The notes beneath the pieces were generated by a model that saw only the letters and a program-made list of their open reading frames with translations, had not been told where the DNA came from and ran no database searches. A stretch of DNA of 64,000 nucleotides, from NCBI GenBank assembly GCA_030653365.1, contig JAURZL010000010.1:186001-250000 (forward strand), written 5' to 3'. Source of the stretch: Anaerolineaceae bacterium (lineage in GTDB: Bacteria; Chloroflexota; Anaerolineae; Anaerolineales; Anaerolineaceae). The translations under genes were made by a program, and so were the position numbers. Below, one piece after another: positions 43,575 to 52,190 of the stretch (position 1 is the stretch's first letter; the number at the start of each line of letters is the position of its first letter).

Positions 43575-43880
43575 ATGAATTGGAAAAGCTTTTTTAGCTT
43601 TGAACGGATGGTTACACCGGTAATCATCAGAGTACTGTTTTGGATTGGTTTCATCGCCAGTCTGATCGGTGGAGCAGTCATTTTCTTCGGTGGAATTTTT
43701 AGCGGCATCTCAAATAGTGAATTCACAACCATTATCGGTGGATTCTTTGGCGGTCCTCTTGCTGCCATCCTGGGAATCCTGATTGTCAGAATTTACTGCG
43801 AATTATTGATCCTCTTTTTCCGCATCAACGAAACCCTGACCGATATCAAGAAGATTCTGGCAGAGAAGAAAATTGAATAG
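43575..43880 (+). CDS. DUF4282 membrane protein
   Basis: A 101-residue protein with two to three hydrophobic segments: MNWKSFFSFERMVTPVIIR is the typical DUF4282 opening (FLSFDKMITP), followed by the LFWIGFIASLIGG and LAAILGILIVRIYCELLILFFRINETL segments and a charged C-terminal tail (DIKKILAEKKIE). Function unknown. GGGAGG lies 6-11 nt before the ATG. Confidence 0.8.
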   Translation: MNWKSFFSFERMVTPVIIRVLFWIGFIASLIGGAVIFFGGIFSGISNSEFTTIIGGFFGGPLAAILGILIVRIYCELLILFFRINETLTDIKKILAEKKIE

Positions 43881-43883
43881 GTA

Positions 43884-43915
43884 ATAGCTGATAGCTGATG
43901 GCTGATAGCTGATAG
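43884..43915. repeat. 4.5 tandem copies of the 7-mer ATAGCTG
   Basis: ATAGCTG, ATAGCTG, ATGGCTG, ATAGCTG, ATAG directly after the DUF4282 stop codon. Same family as the array at 26915-26960. It is too short and too dense to be a CRISPR array. Confidence 0.75.
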
Positions 43916-44058
43916 AAAAAAATTGCCGTCAACTGCTTGTGCCCCGAAGGGGTATCGCCTTTCGCCTTTTCACTACTCGTACTTTGAGTTTATTGCTTTT
44001 CCATTGAGGATTTAAAAACTTCTGAAGTGTATTGATTCGTCTAACTTAAGGAGTAAGT

Positions 44059-45654
44059 CTAATTCTTCATCTCAAAGACCAGGGATGGGTATTTCTGCTT
44101 GACCATGTTCATGTGGTAGGTTTCGTGGAAGAGTGCGACGTATTTTTTCTCCGAATCCAGACAAACCAGATTGTTGCTGCGCTCATTGATGCGCTTGATA
44201 TCTTCTTCCGGACCGGTCACCCAACGAGCGAGATCGATTGAGAGTCTTTCCAGCGTGGTGGGAACATTATATTCATTATCCAGACGTGCCTGTACCACAT
44301 CAAACTGCAATTCTCCCACCACCGCCAGGATCGGTTCACGTTTGAATGCGTCAATATTGTAAAGCACCTGCACTGCACCTTCCATCTCCATCTGGTGTAG
44401 CCCTTTGATAAATTGTTTCTGTTTGCCCAGATCCATATTGCGTAAAAGGGCGAAATGTTCAGGATGGAAACGTGGAATGGGAGCAAATTTCAATGTTTTG
44501 TTCTCACTCAACGTGTCACCAATCCCCAGATCACCGGTGTTGGGGATACCCAATACATCACCAGGATAGGCTTCTTCGATGATCTCACGTTCATTGGCAA
44601 ACAATTTATAGGGACGTAGAAGCTTGATTGTCTTGCCGGATTGGGCATGAATTACGTCCATCCCACGGTCGAACTTGCCGGAACAGATGCGTAAAAAAGC
44701 CACACTGTCGCGATGTTTGGGATTCATATTTGCCTGAATCTTGAACACAAAGCCAGAAAATTCCTCATCAGTGGGATTCACCACACCTTGATCACTTTCA
44801 AATGGTTGGGGAGGAGGAGCTAGCTGAATAAAAGATTCTAAAAACAGGCGAACACCAAAATTGGTCAAAGCACTACCAAAATAAACCGGCGTTTGTTCTT
44901 CGTTTAACATTCGTTGATGGTTGAAATCAATCCCCAGGCCATCCAGCAACTCGATATCTGACTGGACCTTGTCGATATGATCCCGCTTCATCAGCTTGGC
45001 TTCCAGCAGCGATTTAAAGGTGTAGAATTTCTCTGGTGCCATGCGCTCGTTGCGTTCAGTGCGTTCAAACAGGTAAATGCCTATTTTTTTGCGGTCGTAT
45101 ACGCCTTTGAAATCTACACCATCTCCCAATGGCCAGTTGATCGGTACCGGCTGCATGCCCAGAACATTTTCAATTTCATCCAGTAATTCCAAAGGAGAAC
45201 GGGCAGGACGGTCCATTTTGTTGATGAATGTAAAAACGGGGATGCCACGCTTACGGCAAACTTCAAATAACTTGCGGGTCTGTGGTTCAATACCTTTGGC
45301 AGCATCCAGCACCATCACAGCGCTGTCTACTGCGGATAGCGTGCGATAGGTATCTTCGGAGAAATCCTGGTGTCCCGGTGTATCCAGCAAATTGATCACA
45401 TGACCCTGATAGGGAAATTGCAGTACAGTGGAGGTAATCGAAATACCACGCTGGCGTTCCATTTCCATCCAGTCCGAGGTGGTGTTGCGTTGGCTGCGTC
45501 GGGCACGCACACTCCCCGCCAGGTCGATGGCGTTCCCATACAATAGTAACTTTTCGGTTAATGTTGTTTTACCAGCATCCGGATGCGAGATGATCGCAAA
45601 AGTACGTCGGTTAGTAATCAATTTTTCTGGTGCTCTTTCTATATTTTTTTCCAT
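44059..45654 (-). CDS. prfC: Peptide chain release factor 3
   Basis: A 531-residue translational GTPase that recycles RF1/RF2 from the ribosome. G motifs: ISHPDAGKTTLTEKLLL (G1, near residue 18), ERQRGISITSTV (G2 region), LLDTPGHQDFSEDTYR (G3, near 90) and FINKMDRPARSP (G4, near 142). The DxxDWMEMERQRGISI stretch and the C-terminal VGELQFDVVQARLDNEYNVP are specific to RF3 rather than EF-G. GGAGTTGA precedes the ATG. Confidence 0.97.
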   Translation of the reverse strand: MEKNIERAPEKLITNRRTFAIISHPDAGKTTLTEKLLLYGNAIDLAGSVRARRSQRNTTSDWMEMERQRGISITSTVLQFPYQGHVINLLDTPGHQDFSEDTYRTLSAVDSAVMVLDAAKGIEPQTRKLFEVCRKRGIPVFTFINKMDRPARSPLELLDEIENVLGMQPVPINWPLGDGVDFKGVYDRKKIGIYLFERTERNERMAPEKFYTFKSLLEAKLMKRDHIDKVQSDIELLDGLGIDFNHQRMLNEEQTPVYFGSALTNFGVRLFLESFIQLAPPPQPFESDQGVVNPTDEEFSGFVFKIQANMNPKHRDSVAFLRICSGKFDRGMDVIHAQSGKTIKLLRPYKLFANEREIIEEAYPGDVLGIPNTGDLGIGDTLSENKTLKFAPIPRFHPEHFALLRNMDLGKQKQFIKGLHQMEMEGAVQVLYNIDAFKREPILAVVGELQFDVVQARLDNEYNVPTTLERLSIDLARWVTGPEEDIKRINERSNNLVCLDSEKKYVALFHETYHMNMVKQKYPSLVFEMKN

Positions 45655-45917
45655 TCAACTCCACTGCTCTGATTTTCTCTGAGTTTGTCGTTATAACCAG
45701 ATTGCTTTACCGCTTTTAATTTTTCCATTAAATAACATAGGAATAATGGTTCCCCCAACCATCGCTCAGTTCAGCACCTGATTACGAATCTCTCATTCCA
45801 TCATCACGAAGCCAAATTTTACCATTAATCATCAAATCATGGATATGAGAGAGGTTCCAGAAAATGACGTCGCTGGTAAAATTCAATCTATCACGTTGAA
45901 TTGATGAGGAAAGCCGG

Positions 45918-46352
45918 ATGAATGATATTTGTTCTTTATGTGACGCAGTGTCGATAGATGGTTTAGCCTGCCAGGAAATGTTTGATGAATTCCTGGCTTT
46001 GGAGTTCAGCAATCCAGCCTATGGCAAAGTGCACATGCTCACGGTCAGCTGCTTTATGATCCAGCACCTGCGTTACAGCGATCCGGCACTGGTCTGGATG
46101 CAGGAAAAATTAAGTGATGTGCTGGAGAATGGTGTGTACCCCTCTGAAATCCGTTTACAGATGACCTCCGATATGGATCAAGCGAAACGTGCCTGGAAAA
46201 TCGAACGCCAACCTGGAGAACGAGAATTACCACACATTAACTGGTCCATCACCATCGCGGATGTCTATCCTCACAAAGATGATCCGGTCAGTTATTGTGC
46301 CTGGGTTGAGAAGTGGGCAAGAGCAACGATGGAGGAGATGATATCCCAGTAG
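45918..46352 (+). CDS. DUF5946-like protein
   Basis: A 144-residue soluble protein. A CSLCDA motif at the N terminus and Cys/His residues in GLACQEMFDEFLALEFSNP and HMLTVSCFMIQHLRY suggest a metal site and resemble the DUF5946 family, which has no known function. The closing block WSITIADVYPHKDDPVSYCAWVEKWA is typical. Ends in two short GTGCGT hairpins before gatB. Confidence 0.6.
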   Translation: MNDICSLCDAVSIDGLACQEMFDEFLALEFSNPAYGKVHMLTVSCFMIQHLRYSDPALVWMQEKLSDVLENGVYPSEIRLQMTSDMDQAKRAWKIERQPGERELPHINWSITIADVYPHKDDPVSYCAWVEKWARATMEEMISQ

Positions 46353-46408
46353 GGTGCGTTGATAACGCACCATGTATGAAAAGAAGGAATGGTGCGTCAC
46401 AGACGCAC
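46353..46408. repeat. Two GTGCGT hairpins upstream of gatB
   Basis: GGTGCGTT-GAT-AACGCACC (46353-46371) and GTGCGTC-ACA-GACGCAC (46392-46408). The core GTGCGTT/AACGCAC recurs in the hairpin at 12909-12941. Could be copies of a small palindromic repeat. Confidence 0.6.
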
Positions 46409-46495
46409 TACAACTACTAATGCCTAAATCCTACCAGCTACTTTCTAATATGGTAAAATTTCCTCTCAGCAATCCCATCTCCACCAAGAGGTCCC

Positions 46496-47971
46496 ATGCA
46501 ATATGAAGCCGTCATCGGGTTGGAAGTACATGCCGAGCTGCAAACCAAGAGCAAGATGTTTTGTGGTTGCCCGGTGGTGGATGCCACCAAGGCAGAACCC
46601 AATACTGCTGTCTGCCCGGTTTGTTCCGGTATGCCCGGAGTACTGCCGGTAGTCAATAAGAAGGCAGTGGAATACGCGCTGCGGGTAGCACTTGCCTTGA
46701 ACTGCCAGGTGGCACGAACCAGCATTTTTGCGCGCAAAAATTACTTTTACCCGGATTTGCCCAAAGGGTATCAGATCTCGCAATATGAGCAACCACTGGC
46801 GGAGAATGGTGAGTTAATCATTGATACCCCACAGGGTGAGAAAACCATACGTATCCGTCGCGTGCACATGGAAGAGGATACTGGCAAGTTAACACACGTC
46901 ATCCCGGAAGAGGATGAACCTTACTCCCTGGTGGATCTCAATCGCTCGGGTGTCTCATTGTTGGAGATCGTCTCCGAACCTGATCTATCCACACCGGATG
47001 AAGTGACTTCCTACGCCAGTGGCCTGCGTGATATCGTGCGGACACTGGGTGTCAATTCCGGTGACATGGAAAAAGGCGTCATCCGCTTTGAAGCCAATGT
47101 TTCGATCCGCCCGGTCGGATACAAGGAGCTCGGTACCCGTGTAGAGATCAAAAACCTGAACACTTTCCGCGGGATGGAGCGCGCAATCCGCTATGAATTT
47201 CAACGCCAGTCAGCCTTACTGGATGCCGGGCTACCAGTGATTCAGGAGACTCTCGGCTGGGACGAAACCCTGGGAGTCACTTACTCGCAGCGTGGCAAAG
47301 AAGAAGCACACGATTACCGCTACTTCCCCGAACCCGATCTACCTCCCCTGTTAGTGGAAAAGGAATGGATCGATAAAATCCGCTCACAACTACCAGAATT
47401 ACCACGTGCCCGCATGTTGAGATTACAGCAGAAATATGCTCTCCCAATCGACGAGGCACGTATGCTTTCAGCCGATTTGAACATCCTCCAATTCTTTGAA
47501 ACCTGTGCCCAGTTAGATCCAACCCTTTCCCCGAAAACAATCGCCAATTGGATTTGCGGTCAATTATTTGCCTGGTTTAACATCAGCGATGAAAGTATAA
47601 CAACGACGAAAATCCAGGCACAGGATTTGGTCGAGCTTTTAAACCTCACACAATCGAATCGCATCAATCAAACCACCGCCAAATCAGTGTTGGAGGTGAT
47701 GTTGCTAACCGGAAAGCATGCTGCAACTATCATCGCTGAGCAGAATTTGGAGCAAGTTTCGGATCAGGTTGAAATCGAAGAGATGGTTATGAGAGTCCTA
47801 GTTGAGAATCCCGACCAGATGTCTGCCTATTTAAATGGAAAAGAAACTCTGGAGAACTGGTTCTTCGGGCAGATCATGCGCTTAGCTGGTGGCAAAGCCA
47901 ACCCATCCATTATCAAGAACATCCTAAATGAGAAGCTGAAAAAATTGAAATCGGCCAGTCCTTCAAAATAA
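46496..47971 (+). CDS. gatB: Asp-tRNA(Asn)/Glu-tRNA(Gln) amidotransferase subunit B
   Basis: A 491-residue GatB, the kinase/amidation subunit that binds the mischarged tRNA. YEAVIGLEVHAELQTKSKMFCGC opens it with the zinc-region CxC and later CPVCSGMPGVLP; FYPDLPKGYQISQYE, RRVHMEEDTGKL, DLNRSGVSLLEIVSEPD and ALNC follow; the C-terminal tail domain with helices NPDQMSAYLNGKE closes. Full length. It lies 28-30 kb from gatC-gatA instead of in a gatCAB operon. Confidence 0.97.
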   Translation: MQYEAVIGLEVHAELQTKSKMFCGCPVVDATKAEPNTAVCPVCSGMPGVLPVVNKKAVEYALRVALALNCQVARTSIFARKNYFYPDLPKGYQISQYEQPLAENGELIIDTPQGEKTIRIRRVHMEEDTGKLTHVIPEEDEPYSLVDLNRSGVSLLEIVSEPDLSTPDEVTSYASGLRDIVRTLGVNSGDMEKGVIRFEANVSIRPVGYKELGTRVEIKNLNTFRGMERAIRYEFQRQSALLDAGLPVIQETLGWDETLGVTYSQRGKEEAHDYRYFPEPDLPPLLVEKEWIDKIRSQLPELPRARMLRLQQKYALPIDEARMLSADLNILQFFETCAQLDPTLSPKTIANWICGQLFAWFNISDESITTTKIQAQDLVELLNLTQSNRINQTTAKSVLEVMLLTGKHAATIIAEQNLEQVSDQVEIEEMVMRVLVENPDQMSAYLNGKETLENWFFGQIMRLAGGKANPSIIKNILNEKLKKLKSASPSK

Positions 47972-48188
47972 ATTTTTGATCAAAAATTTCGTCATTGCTT
48001 CCGCATTCCTGCTAATGGTGAAAAAATACATCTAAGATTTAGACAAGTGAGAAAAAGGAAAATAAGAGCTTTGACTTAAAAAGGGTAATGAAGTTTCCAT
48101 AAGGCCATTGCTCTGCAAGCCATTTAGTAATTATTTTTTCATAAGGATCTTCATGTGACAGAACATAAATGTCAGGTAGTGAATCCCA

Positions 48189-48848
48189 CTACCGCAGCGC
48201 ATCAATGAAGCTGCCTGCACCGATGCACAAAAAAACCACCCCTGAAACCGCATGCGCCAGCCACGGCGCAAAAATGCTCCCTGTACGCTGGAAACAAAAG
48301 CCATACACCAACCCACTTACAAGGATCGCCACCACACCTTGAATTGTGTACAAAGGAACCGCTGTATCACTTGCCAATGGCCAGCAGTAGTGCCACAGTG
48401 TGAATGCTAGCGTTGTGACCACCAAACCCCTACCCTTTCCCATCCCACGCTCCCACTGCGTCTGCAGCCACCCTCGGAAGAAAAACTCTTGAAATGGGCT
48501 TGCTACTAACAACCACAAAGGTATCCCGACAGCTAACTCCAGCCCTAACTGTGTAGGTAGCATCCGTTCCCTCACCACAATAACTCCAATGCCCGACGTG
48601 ACCAAACCTGCGCCTAACCCCCATTTAAAGGCCATAGCGAGATTGCACCAGCTGAATCCCATAACCTTCCACTCCTTCGTTCTCCAAGCCCAGATAAGTG
48701 GCAGAGCTAATCCAACCATCACCATTAGCAATGTCCCCAGAGGTGTAACGTAGCTTATCAGACTGAGGACACAGAAAACCAAGTAACCGAGTAGGCCTAT
48801 CCAAATGTGTGGAGTTTTTCTCTCTTCTGGAACGAACAAATCCTCCAT
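48189..48848 (-). CDS. CPBP-family (Abi) intramembrane protease-like protein
   Basis: A 219-residue protein with about six to seven membrane segments. The CPBP motif 1 (EExxxR) reads QEFFFRG, with Gln for the first Glu, at about residue 117; motif 2 is TLWHY near 150; motif 3, usually HxxxN/D, is LAHAVSG near 205. GAGGAGGG precedes the ATG. Members process prenylated or other membrane substrates or act in bacteriocin immunity. Given the Q for E change activity is uncertain. Confidence 0.8.
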   Translation of the reverse strand: MEDLFVPEERKTPHIWIGLLGYLVFCVLSLISYVTPLGTLLMVMVGLALPLIWAWRTKEWKVMGFSWCNLAMAFKWGLGAGLVTSGIGVIVVRERMLPTQLGLELAVGIPLWLLVASPFQEFFFRGWLQTQWERGMGKGRGLVVTTLAFTLWHYCWPLASDTAVPLYTIQGVVAILVSGLVYGFCFQRTGSIFAPWLAHAVSGVVFLCIGAGSFIDALR

Positions 48849-48943
48849 AATCTACCCTCCTCATCCTGCTAACCAATATTTACTCTATTACGTCAGCGTA
48901 TTTCCAGCTTCCAATGCATGGTTCGTTAGTCGGCCTTCATTCA

Positions 48944-49438
48944 CTATTGCCCATGATTGTCAAAATAGAACACAGGTCCTTGCCATTCATCATTTTCAAG
49001 CAGTTTCTCTTGAAATTTATCCTGGGTATAATCAGTAATTACACTACGCCAGAAATCTTGTGCGGGAGAGTTTTGTTCTATTACCCGCACCTCCCATTTG
49101 GCAGGTAAACGGCGAAAGACTTCAAATGCAACCTGTTTTCCAACACCCAGGCGGCGATACTTCCGCATGATAAAAAACTCGCTTACAGAGCGCTCATTGC
49201 CCGGGATGACAACTTCATCGTCGATTAATACAAAGCCAGCAAGTTTTTCTTCCACTGTCACCAAAAATGCTGAATGGGTTGGTTCAAACCAGAAGTAGTC
49301 GAGGTCACCATAACCAAAGCAACCGTGATCGTCCAAGTCTTGTCCATCATATTCTGAGAAGTCATATTGATACAATTCCATCAGGCGTCGAACCAGGTTT
49401 CGATCGGATCTTGTCGGTATGTGAAGTTGTATATCCAT
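48944..49438 (-). CDS. GNAT-family acetyltransferase
   Basis: A 164-residue acetyltransferase from the ATG at 49436-49438. IQLHIPTRSDRNLVRRLMELYQYDFSE opens; LAGFVLIDDEVV and ERSVSEFFIMRKYRRLGVGKQVAFEVFRR (acetyl-CoA loop, about residues 85-113) identify the family; AQDFWRSVI is the closing helix. The opening resembles predicted YitH/HPA2-type acetyltransferases. Substrate unknown. Part of a minus-strand accessory block. Confidence 0.88.
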   Translation of the reverse strand: MDIQLHIPTRSDRNLVRRLMELYQYDFSEYDGQDLDDHGCFGYGDLDYFWFEPTHSAFLVTVEEKLAGFVLIDDEVVIPGNERSVSEFFIMRKYRRLGVGKQVAFEVFRRLPAKWEVRVIEQNSPAQDFWRSVITDYTQDKFQEKLLENDEWQGPVFYFDNHGQ

Positions 49439-49646
49439 AATTAGGTACCTTTTATCGTTCAATGTGCTTTCTATCCCACCCATCAGCTTAAGTTACCGGT
49501 AAGTGCGAAACGAGACTACGCTGCTTTGACGGAACCAGCTTCAAACCACACAAACAGACTGAAAACGTGGCGACTCCCACCAGTTGAGTGGACACTTTGT
49601 TAGCCGCACCAATATTGTACCCGTGCGACCCTGACAGAATGAATAT

Positions 49647-50174
49647 CTAAGCGACAATTACATCCTTATGCAAAATGGCGTAAATCTCAACATCTTGATG
49701 TACACCCTTGTTATACCAGGCACCACGCGCGGTGCCTTCATACTTGAAACCACATTTCTCTGCCAGCCGACGCGAAGCTAGGTTATCAGGATGAATGACT
49801 AAACGGATCCGGTTGACTTGTTTGGTCTCGAACAGGTAACTCACCAGCAAATTGACGGCTTCAGTAGTCATACCCTTGCCACGGTGTTCAGGCGCATAGA
49901 CGTGATAGGAGAGTTCATACTCGTCTAGATAGTTGACAGTCTTGAAGAATTCAATATGCCCGAGGATCTCATCTGTTGGGGAGACCATGACGAGCATTCC
50001 GTCATCTTTACTCCAGAAGCCATTCTCTTGAAATTGTTTACGGAAGGCGGGCTGTGAGAGAATTCCTCGCGGAAAAAAGTCACCACGATTGTCGATGTCA
50101 ATTTGATACGAGTAGAGTTGATCGATATCGGTTTCACGGATTGGGCGAAGTGAGATGGATTTGCCTTTAAGCAT
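49647..50174 (-). CDS. GNAT-family acetyltransferase (RimJ/RimL-like)
   Basis: A 175-residue acetyltransferase of the RimJ/RimL branch. The ATG at 50172-50174 has GAGAGGAAG before it. KSISLRPIRETDIDQLYSY opens; ELSYHVYAPEHRGKGMTTEAVNLLVSYLF is the acetyl-CoA block; RIRLVIHPDNLASRRLAEKCGFKYEGTAR closes. In this branch the targets are protein N termini or small antibiotics; the substrate here is unknown. Confidence 0.92.
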   Translation of the reverse strand: MLKGKSISLRPIRETDIDQLYSYQIDIDNRGDFFPRGILSQPAFRKQFQENGFWSKDDGMLVMVSPTDEILGHIEFFKTVNYLDEYELSYHVYAPEHRGKGMTTEAVNLLVSYLFETKQVNRIRLVIHPDNLASRRLAEKCGFKYEGTARGAWYNKGVHQDVEIYAILHKDVIVA

Positions 50175-50667
50175 AATATCTTCCTCTCTTGTGTAACCAC
50201 CTGTACTGATTGACACAGCTAACTAAATAGTAGGCGGAAAATTTCCGTAAAAATATTCAAATAGGGGAGCGAAATTATAATTTCACAACCCTAACCATAC
50301 TATAATACGGTGATTCCTGGTTTTTCACAACATTAACAATTTTTAAAGCATGTACTGATAAAAACCAATTTGATAGCGTTTCAACCGAAAGGGATAAAAT
50401 TGTTAGAAAAGGTGAGTGATGTAACCAAGGTCAAACATTTCTCGCTTTGGTCTGAAGAAACTTATTGTTTACTAGATTCACCAATAATTCCTCTTTCATG
50501 ATAAACGTCATCCTAGAGATATGGATGCTTCTAAAGTCGTCTGAGTAGAAAAAGGCTTAAGGGTGGAAAAAGTCCAAAAACACCGTTGAACACTACAAGT
50601 CAGGTGTTCACTTTTTCGGGTGGGACTTTCGAGAACTCTGACTTTAGCAAACAAATAACTATTCTTT
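50175..50667. other. Intergenic region with no supported gene
   Basis: 493 bp of AT-rich sequence between two GNAT genes. A minus-strand frame (50508-50723) overlaps the next gene and has no family. A TATAAT-like element lies near 50301. I see no transposase remnant or attC-like structure here. Confidence 0.5.
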
Positions 50668-51150
50668 TCAAGATAGTACTTCATTAGGAGCAAAAAGCCT
50701 GTAACGAATGAATTTTTCACCATTAATTTCTACTTCGCCATCAAGCTGAAAACCTAATCGCAGGATTCCTTTTACACGAGTTCTGGTAGGGGGAAGCAGG
50801 ATAGTAATCGACTCAAATCCCATCTCTCCAAAAGCGCGCTTGATAATCTCCTCGTAAATTATTATGCCTGTTCCCCAAAAATCTGGATGTAGCACCAATC
50901 CTAGATCTGCATCTCCATTTTCATATTGTAGACCGCCCCAGCCTGCAAATTTGTCATCAATGATAAATGCCCAGGGGCCATACCCATATTCTTCCCATTG
51001 CTTCTCTTTGCCTTCCACCCACTCCATCCAATCGGACTCTTCCGGATTATCGCCTGATAAAGGCATATGTCGGAGAACAAGAGAATTTGTATTCACGGCA
51101 ATAATATCCGAAATATTAATGTCGCTCAAACGCTTAAATTCGAGGTGCAT
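50668..51150 (-). CDS. GNAT-family acetyltransferase
   Basis: A 160-residue acetyltransferase. MHLEFKRLSDINISDIIAV opens; WAFIIDDKFAGWGGLQYENGDADLGLVLHPDFWGTG is the core and acetyl-CoA region (about residues 60-95); VKGILRLGFQLDGEV closes. The GADLGLVLHPDFWGTG stretch lacks the usual basic RxxGxG, so the loop is a divergent form. CAGGAGG precedes the ATG. Substrate unknown. Confidence 0.85.
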   Translation of the reverse strand: MHLEFKRLSDINISDIIAVNTNSLVLRHMPLSGDNPEESDWMEWVEGKEKQWEEYGYGPWAFIIDDKFAGWGGLQYENGDADLGLVLHPDFWGTGIIIYEEIIKRAFGEMGFESITILLPPTRTRVKGILRLGFQLDGEVEINGEKFIRYRLFAPNEVLS

Positions 51151-51290
51151 TTCAGCCTCCTGTTGGATTGATTATTGAGCCGACCAACCAATAATTATCC
51201 GGCTTTGTAATAAACTGCTATTATACTGAATAACGAATTCAGAAAAAGATTCCGTAATGCAATTACATTTGGTAATTTAAAGCATCAACT

Positions 51291-51788
51291 CTATGAGTAT
51301 TCAGGATTCTCCTTCAAGAATAGATCAAAATCAAGCTCGCCTGGCGATTGACCATATCCAGTCAGGATAGCTGCGGCTTCACTCCGATGTTGAATACCAT
51401 GGGTAACAACGTGTAAGATTGTCTGCCATACCTTTGGGCCTTTTGAGGGATCATCGCCGTACCCGAGGTTGATGCTCTCATCACTTAATCTGGCAACATA
51501 ATCAAACCAGGCAGCGCGTTCTATATCCCAATGAGTCTTCAGTGCAGGCATGTCAGCAAAATCATCGGCTTCCAGGATATGATCCTCATCCAGTGCCTGT
51601 AAGACAGAGCGCCAACCGACCTCAGTATCCAGCGTATGCACCAGAATACCGCGTAGGCTACCCCAACCAGGATCCGGTTTGTGCTGGCGCGTAAACTCGT
51701 CCACTGAAATAAGCTCGCTTGAGCGGAGAATGTGGTCGTTTGCCCAAAAGTTGAAGTGAATTAAGGTAGTAAGGTCACTCTTATCCAT
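51291..51788 (-). CDS. DinB-family protein
   Basis: A 165-residue four-helix-bundle protein of the DinB/YfiT superfamily, often metal-bound and thiol-transferase-like. The three metal His are plausibly His52 (GILVHTLDTE), and HVVTHGIQHRSEAA near residue 128-140. Its ribosome site GGAG lies inside the last codons of the DUF1905 gene (ATGGAGTAA), so the two are translationally coupled. Typical small stress/resistance cargo. Confidence 0.88.
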   Translation of the reverse strand: MDKSDLTTLIHFNFWANDHILRSSELISVDEFTRQHKPDPGWGSLRGILVHTLDTEVGWRSVLQALDEDHILEADDFADMPALKTHWDIERAAWFDYVARLSDESINLGYGDDPSKGPKVWQTILHVVTHGIQHRSEAAAILTGYGQSPGELDFDLFLKENPEYS

Positions 51789-51796
51789 TTTCTGTA

Positions 51797-52096
51797 TTAC
51801 TCCATGTTTGAGGAACTTAACCGCGGTTCTGCGATTGATAGTCTCACAGTTACCTCAGTGCCAACTTCAATTCCACTGTCTCGTAACCAAGTTGCTGCCA
51901 AACGAAGAAAATAATCTTGTCCTAATGCGCCTAGAGTGCCTCGCACTGGAATATCATTAATTGTTCCTGAAACTGGATAGCGAGGTCTCGCTCCCCATAC
52001 CTCGCGCGGCGAGAATGGAATGGCTACAAACGTAAAACTTCCCTCTTTCTGAACTGTTGCAATAAATTCTTGTTGGTCTGGTTCACTCATCTTCAT
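51797..52096 (-). CDS. DUF1905 domain protein
   Basis: A 99-residue beta-barrel-like DUF1905 protein: FIATVQKEGSFTFVAIPFSPREVWGA, RYPVSGTINDIPVRGTLGALGQDYFLRL and IEVGTEVTVRLSIAEPR are the family blocks. Proteins of this family are often paired with YdeI/OmpD-associated domains; here the partner is DinB, 8 bp downstream. Function unknown. Confidence 0.85.
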   Translation of the reverse strand: MKMSEPDQQEFIATVQKEGSFTFVAIPFSPREVWGARPRYPVSGTINDIPVRGTLGALGQDYFLRLAATWLRDSGIEVGTEVTVRLSIAEPRLSSSNME

Positions 52097-52190
52097 ATTT
52101 CATTCCTTGTGATGCAGATGATAGCTTGCAATAGCTGCCTATCGGTTTGTGTTCGCAAAGCATGATGCTTAGGCACGGTTTTGTTGAACA

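Noticed and set aside
50508..50723. 71-codon minus-strand frame
   Set aside because: Overlaps the GNAT gene in another frame and shows no family or ribosome site.
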